Position numbers and translations under genes: made by a program | The notes under the pieces: generated by a model | Seen by the model: only the letters and a program-made list of their open reading frames with translations | The model's database searches: none | Told to the model about the DNA's origin: nothing | From: Conus ventricosus | Lineage: Eukaryota > Mollusca > Gastropoda > Neogastropoda > Conidae | NCBI GenBank assembly: GCA_018398815.1 | Contig: CM031614.1 | Location: forward strand, 47,234,799 to 47,298,798 | Direction: 5' to 3' | DNA: 64,000 bases | Shown here: piece after piece, positions 1 to 10,902 of the stretch | Position numbering within the stretch: position 1 is the stretch's first letter | Layout: every line of letters begins with the position of its first letter

Positions 1-3000
1 GATCAAAGAACACACCGAAACGTGTCTTTCTCACCCACACACAATACAAAGTGGGAGCACTTTTGGACTTGAAACAAACACCTGCCAGTTGCTTTCTTGC
101 CTGTCGTTAGCTTTGTCCTCTGTTACCATGTCGATGCAGAATCAAATATCCACTCTCCCAGAGCTGGGAACACAATGGCAGCAGGACCGGTCTCTCCCAG
201 ACAGGTTTTCACGGGGGGGGGGGGGGGGGGGTGGGGGGGGGGGGGGGTCAACAGACAGTGGACCGATTGTCTGGAGAAAGATGGTTGCCAAGTGATACTG
301 CAACAGGCTGGAAGACATTGCCAGCCTGCATGCGAAGGTGCAAGGTCTGATGGCCAACAGGGAACAATGATCCTTGACAAGGAAATCCTTCACTAGTTAT
401 GACATTTTGTTCATTGAGTAAGTACTCCACAAAAGCCTTTTTTTTTTTTCTAATAGCAGTTTATTTACCAGATCCACAAAAGTTTTGGTTGAACTGACCA
501 AGGAATGTAAACTAATGGTTGTCTTAACAGTTAATCGCCAATCTTTTTACCACATAAAACAAGTTTGAGTGGAAATGTTGGTACATGCTAATCTGCCATT
601 ATATGCACAATGAACATGGACATTCATGCAGTGCTTCACCAATAAAAAACCTGAAATAATGGAAATAAAATTGCACAAAGATATTCTTATTGCTAGTGTT
701 ACTCAGCAAAAACAGAACACACTGAGTGTGAGAAACGGAGAGAAGGATTGGTGAAAAAGATCAACCATCTACACGTGTAGTGGCTGATTTGTTTGTAATC
801 AATCCAGCATTGATGGAGATCAGTAGTGGCTGACTATAACGAGTAGTCATGCACATCATTGAAGCGAATATGGTCAGTGTGTTAATAAATAAACACAAAG
901 TCACACAGCAGGCTATGGATATATTTTAAGAGCACACTACATACAACAGCCAAAAGGTATCCAAGGCATTAATTAAAGCAAACAAATCAAGTCTGAAAGA
1001 CTGCTGACATATCCCACTGATGTTCACAGCAGAACTACAATGTGCTGTGTCTGTCTTGGCACCATGATCATGACTAAAACAAGATGCAACATACATAATG
1101 GTCAACGCATTCAGCAACACCACACAGATGCAATGCAATGCAAAACAACACACCACATTTTCTGTTTATGAGATTCTGCATACAGAACGAGGAATGAAAG
1201 AGAAGGAAAATATGAAAACACCTCCATCCAACTGAAAGACTAAATAAACTGGACCACTCCACTGATCCCTTCCCTCTATATAAGTCCAGAAGACCAAGAA
1301 ACATGTGTTAATCTTTGCCATACTTCCCATGTGAAACCCCCCCCCCCACAAAAATAAGTAATACATTTCCAATGACATGGACCCTACAGAACCCAAAATC
1401 TTTTTTTAAAAAGTGATGATGGCAATCATTCTTTTATCGACTGTGCATAAGATGGTTATCAAAGAGTATAGAGATATGAAATTTTATGGATTGTATGAGA
1501 CTCACATCATCGAAAGTGTGGAGTGGTCACATCAACATCCAGTATTAAAAAGCATTGATGGTCACTATTTCTTCTGTTCAAAGTACAGGTCATGTACAAC
1601 CTGCATATGCCATTGTCACAGATGTGTCATCAAAAGCAACCTCTGGTAAGTTATTCATGTTAAAATGCACGGTCTCTTGGCCTCACTGCTGCACTTTAGG
1701 ACGAGCATCAGATGGGCTACGTAACTGGCAAAATTCCATAGAACTTCCCGATCAGCAATCAAAAATGTTTTTATCTAGGTTGCTTTGATGGTTGGTGTTT
1801 CTCAACTGAGGGGAGTAGGGGTGGGGTGGGGGCGGAATCAGTCAGCTCACACACTCTAGCAGGTTAATGCAAAGTCATCAGATTCGTCACAGAAAGTGAC
1901 TGGATAGTCTGGATTCCACTATCAAAATGGGGAGACACAGCCTGAATATGAGCTAAATGTGCAAATAAGAGAAGGATATGCAACACTACTTCTAACTGCA
2001 TAAATCATGAAGATGAATACACTGAAAATCTATGGGGCTCCTAATAGTAGAAAACGACAGGATGCTGATATCCTCAAGTACAGTAATGGGGAAACTTGGG
2101 AAAAAATCGAACATTCTGGAACATGGACACAGTCAGTGGACTAGACATACATTTCTATAAATGCAAGAGAGAATTTCCCCTGGGCATGTTTAAGATACAA
2201 CTCTCTTTTTTTTTTTTTACCTCATCAAAATTCTGTGGCAAGTTGGACATCACACAAAAAATCCAGACAGACATATCTCACACGTCTCCCTAACCCCTCC
2301 CAGGGAAACAGAGCGGGAAAGATGGCCGGTTCTATTACATGAGCTAACAGTTTGTTTTTAGCTTTTGTCCCTTTTTTTGTTTTGCTTTTTGTCCCATCAA
2401 AGCAGTGGACAGACAACTAACTTCATCCTGATTGACTCATGTTAGCTTCTTTCTTGGCTACCCCTGTCCTTACCCCATCTCCCTCTCAACCATTCCCACC
2501 TCAGTGTCATGCTACCATGACCATCCTCAACACTAAAAACAGAAAATCTCATCCTGATGAAGTCTAACAAGTAACTGTATACAAGTACCAAGAAACCAGG
2601 ACTAATCAGATTCCATATCGATATCAAATTTAAACAAACAAAACAAAACAACAAAAAAAAGCAAACACTTCCTGTGCCAACTACCAATAAGGAAAAAACA
2701 ATCTCTTAAAACCTGATCTACAACACACATGGCAAGACAAAGTTTTTTTGTTCTCCTTCCAAAACCAACATCAGAAGTGCCCCCCCCCCCCCCCCCCCAA
2801 AAAAAAAAAAAAAAGATGGTGTTTCTGTACAAACGAACTCAACACACTGAAGCAAGAGTGATGCACATCAGCCGACCCGACACAAAAGCATCCAACGAAA
2901 CAAAGCAACTGATCATCTACAGTTCCTCGCATAACACATCTGAGTGTGGGTAGGAGGAGAGGTGCATCATGGCCTCAGATCTGTTGTTAGTTTTGTATTG

Positions 3001-3390
3001 GTTCACAAGTCATGGTGACAAGGACAGGGTGACGACCAGTCTCTGTGTTTAGCTTTCCTACATAAACGCACAAAGCATGCATGTGCATTTCTCCCAGTAT
3101 TCAGGGTACCTCCCATTTTCATTGAGTTTCATACAAAAACCTTCGCACACATGATATGATGATCTCAATAATACTCTAACCATGTTAGTTATCAATACTA
3201 TTTTAATAACAGCATGGAGTGCTCTTTGTATACTTTTGCACTTTCACATCGTACAGATTAATAAGGATTTGATGGATCTGTGACACTTTTTTCTTTTTAT
3301 CCCAAGACAATGGCCAGCGGAATAAGCTACCAACCAGGCTTACTGTTCTTCTTCTTCACCAGACATCTTTCAAGCCAGCTTGGAGGGATG
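1..3390. other. intergenic, no gene recognised
   Basis: I see no convincing exon on either strand. The stretch is AT-rich with short homopolymers. It includes an interrupted poly-G run at 213-247, a C7-9 run near 1340 and a C17/A15 run at about 2780-2814. ORFs here are short, lack family motifs and mostly read through homopolymers. Confidence 0.6.
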
Positions 3391-3409
3391 CAATGGCTCT
3401 GATTTTCAC

Positions 3410-3935
3410 AGCTAGATTTATGAAAAACCCAGAAGTGTACAAAGTAAATTTTTATTTTATCTTTCATCTTCTGCATGCGTTTAAATGGATAGGATATGCG
3501 CATGAATTACTGGATATGTATTCAATCATCTGTTTGTGCCGACATGAACAGCATACAGGAAAGGATTATTGGATCTGTGGTACACACACTCCATCTTCTG
3601 TCTGAATTACATGAACAGCATACAGGAAAGGATTATTGGATCTGTGGTACACACATTCCATCTTCTGTCTGCAATTACATGTACAGGATACAGGCAAGGA
3701 TTACAGGATGTGTGAAATATATATTGTGTCTTCTGCCTGTGTTAGCATGAACAGAGTACACTCAGGATTACTGGATTAGTGACACACATTTCATCTTATG
3801 CCATGTTTACATGAAGAGGATACTAGCAGGGATCACTGAATCGGCGATACACATATTTCATCTTCAACCTGTGTCACACTTTAACAGCATACGAAAAAGG
3901 TCAACTGGATCCATGTCACGTTTTGTCTTCTGTGT
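3410..3935. repeat. degenerate 67-bp tandem repeat
   Basis: Two nearly identical 67-base units (about 3546-3612 and 3613-3679) begin gaacagcatacaggaaagg and end near aattacat. They are followed by at least three diverged units at about 3680, 3748 and 3812. Earlier and later sequence (about 3470-3545 and 3880-3935) looks like still older copies. The shared skeleton is a GAACAG-like start, GGATTAxTGGAT, an ACACA stretch and TCATCTTCTG. It is a minisatellite in non-coding DNA; the ORFs across it are translations of the repeat. Confidence 0.8.
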
Positions 3936-4199
3936 GTGGATCAAACCAGACACATGCACTACAGGTTGGCACACAAGCTTACTGAGAGACCGCACCGATT
4001 TCCATGGACCCTGTGGGGCAGAGGTGTGTTTTCAGGCCCACCTGTCTGTGTTGGAGAGAGCCAAGAACAGTCAGGTGGATCATCATTCAGTATCAACAGA
4101 CTGTGCAGTCGCTTTCCACATGAGATTATATCCCGGAGATCTCTTGGTGCAACACGCAGGACATAACCAAGGGGAAAAAATAATTAAAACATGAATGAA

Positions 4200-4955
4200 C
4201 AGGTTGTGATATGATGGCAAGTGACGAGGAGTTGATACAAATCCACAGCATGAGATGACTGGAAATGCCTCGGCAACTATTTCAAGGTTCCTTCGGAGAT
4301 GTTCAATCTTCAGTTACGGAGGGACTGCTTCCATAAATCTTCAGTTATGGAAGATCACACAGTTTTTACACTGGTGCGTGCCTGGCTAGCGCTTTGGTCC
4401 CCAGACCAGTGCAACTTAAACCTGCTGCAGGATTGTTTCCCACTGAAGGCCACAGCATCTTTACAAAACCTAGCATATTCTGAAAACTTCTTTGCTGAGG
4501 ATTTCAGTCAGAAGATTCACATTTCATCATTACAAAAAAAAAAAGAAAAAAAAAAAGCAATACTCATGATAAATGCCAACACCACGAAAAGATTGAAAGA
4601 GAAGCTGGGGTTGGACCAGACACGTTCTTGGGAAGCCCGTGACTTGACATCACCAGACAAACCTGGAAGTGGAACCCCAAGACAAGCAGAAGCAAGGTAT
4701 ATCCAGAAATACCTGAAGCTGGGTCCTTGAAGCCAACATCAAACAGATGGGGTACTACACTTGTGGACAGCTGAAGAACAAGGCGGCCCTAGGGCTGAGG
4801 GCTCAGCCACACTGATGTCGACAGTCCATGCTCTGGGTCAGCTGAGAGGTGATGACCATGGCAGTGTTTCCTGTTGATTTGACCTTCTAATACTGATGGA
4901 AGCTTCTCTCTAATATCTGAAATACATCCTTTAGTTAAAAAAGGAAATTTTCCTT
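4200..4955. other. intergenic, nothing recognised
   Basis: A 143-codon plus-strand ORF (4299-4730) crosses an A-rich stretch at about 4534-4557. It has no motif I recognise and no splice context. I regard it as chance. Confidence 0.4.
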
Positions 4956-4958
4956 CTA

Positions 4959-5084
4959 AAATTATGTTTAATCTAACATACTTACCGTGACTCACTAATG
5001 CAATAAGCGACAGCGGTTTAGCATACCGCTGCCGCTTTTTGCATTAGTGAGTCACGGTATAGTATGTGTAATTAAACATAAATT
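4959..5084. mobile_element. hairpin (foldback) MITE, ~126 bp
   Basis: The segment is an almost perfect inverted repeat. AAATTATGTTTAAT at the left faces ATTAAACATAAATT at the right. The inner arms share CCGTGACTCACTAATGCA and GCAGCGGT around a 7-base loop (ttagcat, about 5018-5024). Arms are about 60 bases and differ by only a few changes. Size, symmetry and lack of coding capacity fit a miniature foldback DNA element. A superfamily cannot be assigned because no target duplication is clear. Confidence 0.75.
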
Positions 5085-5089
5085 CGAAA

Positions 5090-8025
5090 CTCACCCGGAT
5101 TTCTCACCAGATGTGATTACGTACGACAAAGCTTTGATTCAGACTTGTGAGAACTGTCGAGAGTCTGATTGATATTTATGAAATGGCCCTTCCATGTCCT
5201 TTTGGTCCTTCCATGTCCTTTTTCTCTTCTTCTTTGACTTGCATTAACTACCTGTTACACAATCCAGCAGAAATTTACAGTTCATCTTTGGATTACTAAA
5301 AGAATCTTACAAAAACATACCACACTGGTCTCCACATATTTCAGCAACTATTTTTTCATAATCATCTTTCAAATCTATACTCAAACACCCCCATTTTGCC
5401 TGTGCTCTAAACTCCCCAGTTTTGTCTGTACTGCAACTCCACCCACCTCCATTTTGCCTGAGCTGCAACTCCCCCTCACCCCCATTTTGTACTCTAACTT
5501 TCCCATACTGTCCATGCTCTAACTTCCCAATTTGGAGCCCTCCGACTCCACAGCTTTGACTGTGCTCTAACTCCCAAAATTTGCACAAAAAGCGGGCACG
5601 TCAACTACTGTTCATACACTGAGACAGTCTTGGGGACAAGAGGATGAAGAGAAGAAGAAAGACCCTGTTGGGCACTTGGGAATGTCAGAAACATCAGACT
5701 TCTCGTGATAGACCTTGCTTGCTATATCACCGTTGCTTGTCGAGTCAACAAAATATCAAAGGTCTTTTCTGACATGTACATAAAAAAAAAAGAAAAGAAA
5801 GAGAGAAGTGCAATGGAATCATATGACATCATCAGCAGGAAGGAAATACAACGTAACCATGAAAACTATTTACATCAATGATGATTCCCTTAACCTTAAA
5901 TGAATACAAGCTGATCACAGCTAACCCTCCATTAATCCATGAGTATGTGTGTGCATTTGTGCGTTGGCATGCGTGTGTGTGTGTGTGCGTATGCACGTGT
6001 GTGTGTGTGTGAGAGAGAGAGATCATCTGTGCATTGTGTACACGCATGTGTTCGAGTACCTATAGAATGTGTGTGTGTGTGTGTGTGTGTGGCACGTGAT
6101 TTTGAGCTGCGAGGGCATGTGTGTGTGTGTACATGACCAAGATGTACTGCATGGCTTATCATTACATGAGCAAACTGACTCATATGTATGGCTGAGAGAA
6201 CCGAGTAACATGTTTAAATATAAGAGCAAATTCACTTGTTCATTTAATCTGTCTGTGTGAATGTGTGTGTGCATGTGAACAACACAAATATGCAGTTACA
6301 TTTTTTCCTCCCAAGAATTCATGCAGGAGGAAACCTGTAAATAGGGTGGGGTGGGGAGTGTGAAGGAAGGGGCATCACTATCTCATATACATCAGGTTCA
6401 AACTACACCACCACATCACTAAGCAGCACTTCACGCACACACACAGCATCATCACCATACAACATAACACACAACACCACACCGCAGCTAACTACACTAA
6501 GAAACACTACAAAAATCACACGCTTTCCATTAAGACAATGTACAGGTTGGGTTTTCTTTTCTTTTTTCAAGTGAAGAAAACAGAAATTGAGAACGGTCAT
6601 ATCTGCTAATCAAGAAACAAGAGGAACAAAGGGGAATATTGATTAAAAAAAAAAAGAAGAGATGATAAGTCATTAATTTACTTGGTATTACATGTTTAAA
6701 CACATTACACACGCACCTACACATGAATACCTGATTTCCTACTCTCAAACAGAGACAGATGTAATATTCTTTAGTAAGAATACATTCAGAGATGATATAT
6801 ATTGACTGTCTGAACAAAATCAACAGAGGCAAAATTGATGACAAAAGGGATGTTGAAGTGGGACAGGGGAAGGGGAGGGGGTGCATTGGAAGGGGGCATG
6901 GAGATGCAGGAAGGGAAAGTACAAAGGGGAAAGGGAGGAGAGGGAGGTTCACTGTTTGAAACAAAATTACTTATTCTTCATCACAATCAAGTTGGGTTTT
7001 TTTTTAACCTACTCCTCATCACAATCAAGTTTTTTATCTCGAAAAACTTCCAAACTCAATAGTTTTTTGTATCCAATGTCACAGATCATACTTATTCCAT
7101 ATAATGTGGAGAAACTAAGAAAAGAATCATCCCGTTGAAGCTGTTCTGCTGGCAAGCCTGTGAAATAAGCACTTCCATGCATTCTGTCCGTGTGAGTCTT
7201 CAACACTGATGGAAATAATGCACTTGACCAATGTCTGGCAATGCATGTTTATTCCTGACAGAAAACAGCTCAAGCCATCCACTGGTCAAATGCCTGTAAG
7301 CAGTCATCAAACAGTGTTCACAGCTGAATACCGACTTCAGGTAAATCAGAGACTGACTGCACTACACATCCAATCTGCCAGCACCCAACAGAGGGCGACA
7401 CATGATGACATGGAAAGGCAGAGAGACAAATGCAAAGGCAGAAAGACCAGTGACAGAGGTTTGAGTTTGTTAGTCATCATTGCCAGCTGACCACACGAAC
7501 TGTCTTCAGGCCTGTCACCACATGGGGAAAGTAAAGGACCATGCCTGAACAAAGGAACAACCATCACCACCCACCACCAATACACACACTACAAACATTA
7601 AAACTGAACATGTAAAAAAAAAAAATAATAACTTGATAACTAATCTACTGACTTGCTTCAGGCTGTTAAGACTGAGCGATTCTTGAGGCGCCAGCCATTC
7701 TGCTTCATTTTTCAACTCCAGATTAAAAAGGTTAAAAAAAAAAAAATCAAACATAAATCAAACACAACACAATCATAACAGACCGTATGGACAAATAGAT
7801 ACCACAAAATCGACATCTAATGTCAACTCTGGATGGTGTCTATGTGGTCGCCAAATTATAACAAAAAAGCTGGCATGTTTCAAACTGTAACAAGTCAAAG
7901 AAAGTATCCTGGTTTTCGACACCAAAGACAGGTGAATGGGTCACACAAGGTCAAACAAGCAAATGACAGAAATATCAAAACAGGAAAGGTACAATCAAAA
8001 GAGTAACGAGGAAGAAGAAATTAAC
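5090..8025. other. intergenic with GT microsatellite
   Basis: No exon is recognised. The stretch holds an interrupted GT repeat (about 5945-6135 with a short GA run), pyrimidine-rich degenerate repeats at 5380-5580 (recurring cccccattttgcctg-like phrases), A-runs and a G-rich patch at 6840-6950. Confidence 0.55.
5380..5580. repeat. degenerate ~60-bp pyrimidine-rich tandem repeat
   Basis: Phrases of the type CCCATTTTGCCTG followed by TGCTCTAACTCCCCAG recur about every 30-60 bases across 5388-5580 with many substitutions. It looks like an old minisatellite. The minus-strand ORF (5307-5588) is its translation and has no other support. Confidence 0.5.
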
Positions 8026-8027
8026 CA

Positions 8028-8845
8028 GGTGCTGTGGCGAAGTGGTTAGCGTCACCGACTCCTGGCTGGGAGGTCATGGGTTCAATTCCCATGAGTCATG
8101 TGTGATTTTTCTGCCCGGACCGGCTCCTGCCCAGAGTTGAGTTTGCTATGGGCTCAGTTGGGAAGTCTGGGACTACACAGTCGAGTTTCATCCACTTAAT
8201 GGATGAGTCTCCGAGTGTTGCTCACATTTCCTGACCAACATTGCAGGTGTCTGTATCTCTCAGGCCTGGTTGATATATCATAAAAGGAAGCGTAGAGTAC
8301 AGCCCTGTCATGCAGTCTCAGACCGGAATGGAAATCCGTAGCATCATCTTCATCATCCTCATTCTCATCGATCAGCATAATAAAAAAAGTCTCAATTCTG
8401 TGGCCCTTCATGCCCTGCTGTCATGGCGACCTCAGTTTTGATGTCCTTTCCATGTCTGTGGCCTTGGTTTGATTCTGTCATGGTCACTGGTATCGCGAGT
8501 CCATGGGGGCTGTCGCTGGATGGACGTGGTGACACCCTCCGGAGGGAGAGCTCACTCACGCCAGCTCCGCGACTTAGCAATATTGTCATCAGTAGGTGGT
8601 GTCCTGCATATGCTGGATCAGAACAGGTGCCACTTCACACCACCGAGGTGACTTGGCAGCAGTGCAGTGTCGCTTCCGGTGGGTTGCCTCGACAACTTGA
8701 CATTGACTGCTCGCTGTGGATTGCCGGTGGCGGGGCTGCAGCAGGACTGACAGGGCTGTGGCTGTGGACAGGGTGTCGGAATGAGCGGCATGGGTGCACT
8801 GCCACTGAGGTGGTACAGAAGATGGACAGCAAAAAAAAAAAAAGA
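8028..8845 (+). mobile_element. tRNA-headed SINE, long body, A-rich tail (copy 1)
   Basis: The head is tRNA-like: GTGGCGAAGTGGTTAGCG resembles a pol III A box and GGTTCAATTCCC (about 8079) a B box, correctly spaced. A roughly 750-bp body follows and ends in an A-rich tail (AAAAAAAAAAAAGAAAA, about 8831). The body recurs in reverse orientation at 47250-48412 and partly at 60185-60520, so it is a dispersed family and not a gene. Relative to the 47-kb copy this one lacks roughly 300 bases in the middle (around 8150). Long ORFs across it are not conserved in frame between copies. Confidence 0.85.
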
Positions 8846-9559
8846 AAAAAAAAAAAGGAAGAGAAAATTACCAGCAGAGAATTTCCAAAAAGGTGGAAAC
8901 AACGCACACTGAAGAGAACCCCCCTGGCATTACCACTTGAACAACAGAAAGGCAAAGAGACACACACTGAAACAGAGAAAGTAGAGAACAAAAAAAAGCA
9001 AGACAGAGAGAAATAAAGAGAAAATTCTATTAAGTAATATAAATGCACATGTGTTCGAAAGAAAAAGGAACAAACAAGAAGATAAAATGCCTGCAAGTGT
9101 CACCAATGAAACCAAAATAAGCATCTGTAACCAAAAAAACAAAACAAAACATTGATTTCATAATTTTCAAGTCAAAAATGCACATTATATCCCCATTTTC
9201 TTCCAGAAACATAAGAACTGACAAACCCAAATTCAGATCATGGACACATCAACAAGAGGGAAAACCTCTAAAGCTATTGAACGACATCATGGGAAAATGT
9301 CTCATCCTCACTTGTCAAATTGAAATATATCTTTGAAAAAAAAAAGAAAAAAAAATGAATCCAATGCATGCATCCCTCTGATTTCATTAGGCATAAAGTA
9401 AGCATTTAAATATTTCAATCACTCCTTTTCTTCTCAAGCTAAATGGTCATCAATTTTAGGCACAGAGAAATTTTGCTGATAATACTTGTTTCTGACATCA
9501 TCAACTCGGAATGCAAAATGTTGTTTATACTACCAGTTACTGTCATGTTTTCACAATTG

Positions 9560-10030
9560 AATCACCTAGCCAATGTCATTACATGCTCCACAAGTACCCA
9601 AAGACACCACAATCCAGTGGATACCCTCCACTACAACATTCCTGGGAATGAAGAAGTAGACAGACTGGCAGAGGGAGGGAAACTACAGCAGAACGATGAG
9701 CAAGTTTTGCTAGAAAGAAATCATTTTAAAAAACTAAAGGAAAACATGCTGAGAGCAAGCAACTGCAATGATGCCTTTCACCAGCTCTCTAGGAAAGAGC
9801 AAGTCATGATGATGCATTTGAGAGGTGGCCACTGTAAGCTCAACCATTACATGCTTATAAAATGTTGCACTGGTGACACCATCCTGTGCCCCTGTGGAAA
9901 GCAGCTACGAAGTTAGAACACATCCTGCAGACCTGCCCACGTTTCCAGAGTGAAAGGGGGGCAACTTGGCTCACAGAAACAGCACTCTGGTACAAGCTCT
10001 TTGAATCCCTGAAGAGTCTGTAGCAGCCAC
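9560..10030 (+). pseudogene. decayed LINE fragment: RNase H C-terminus
   Basis: The reading frame around 9640-9680 gives IPGNEEVDRLAEGG. This matches the last catalytic block of the RNase H domain of Jockey/I-type non-LTR retrotransposons, in which the aspartate of N-E-x-x-D is catalytic. It is followed by LSRKEQVMMMHLRGGHCKLN (about 9785-9845), a typical post-RNase H block, and by CPCG. The frame then breaks near 9915 and continues in another frame with an H-x-LQTCP-like block. No upstream RT is seen, so this is a 5'-truncated, inactive remnant. It lies about 3.7 kb downstream of the last TMEM41B exon found. Confidence 0.75.
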
Positions 10031-10820
10031 AAATGTCTGTGTCTGAGAGTTTGACAAAGAGAAGAATGTTTTCACAATGATGATGTTTTCTGTCATCATC
10101 TGTCAAGCTGATTAAAAATACCAACTTTGCTGATGTTGAATATGCCTTTGTGGCTTGGTTCTGGGACGGAAAAGGAAGGGGGGAGGAAGGAATTTAGACA
10201 CTAGCAAATTTCCTACGTAGTAGAAACATATGCTGTGGTGTCAAATAGGTAATCTGGAACAAGAAGGAGCAATGTCACTGAAAATGTTCAAATTTCATCA
10301 CCACTTCTGGTGTCTGTACCTCACAGGTCAGCATACATTATGGAAGAAAATGAAATAAATTTGTCCCATCACTTCATACAAACAAGGGCAACCTCCACAG
10401 AATCATGGTGTCCACCATCCTCACTGACCATCACACCTCAAGAGACCTTGTCTCAGCTTACGTGATGACCACTCATGCTCTGCTCTCGTGAAAACTGTCT
10501 CCAAATTCTTCTCCACTTAAATCTCTGGTACATGTCTACCACCAGGCATGCCAACTGTTGAAACAAGCAGCAGCAGGAAACAAAACCAAACCAAAAGGTG
10601 TTGTGGGGAATCAAAACAAAACTCTCTATATCCCATGAAATACATTCTCTCCTTGACTTCCTTCCGTTTCCCTTGGTTTGATCTACTTGGCAAGTTCCAG
10701 ACTGAATCTCCCTGAACACGTCTTTCTCCTCTCCGTCTCTTTCCTTCCAGCCCTGATTTCTTTCCTCCCTCAATTCAAACCCATTCAGTCGTCACTCTGT
10801 TTCCCCTCCCCTCCCCTCCC
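10030..10820. other. intergenic, nothing recognised
   Basis: No domain or exon is recognised. Sequence up to here looks like normal consensus; quality changes abruptly at the C run that follows. Confidence 0.5.
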
Positions 10821-10824
10821 CTAG

Positions 10825-10902
<78 letters not shown>
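10825..10902. repeat. 78-base uninterrupted poly-C tract
   Basis: An unbroken run of C spans 10825-10902, preceded by CCCCT repeats. It marks the left edge of low-quality sequence. It may be a genuine G-quadruplex-forming tract or a polymerase/basecaller artefact; its exact length should not be trusted. Confidence 0.9.

Noticed and set aside
3309..3420. Candidate final exon of TMEM41B (basic C-terminus on the minus strand)
   Set aside because: Reads a short lysine-rich end but lacks the conserved hydrophobic helix and preceding PPSF-type block; similarity is too weak.
3546..3935. CRISPR-like array of regularly spaced repeats
   Set aside because: Units are contiguous 67-bp minisatellite copies with no unique spacers, in eukaryotic DNA.
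4299..4730. 143-residue ORF as a gene
   Set aside because: Crosses an A-rich run, shows no motif and has no splice or promoter context.
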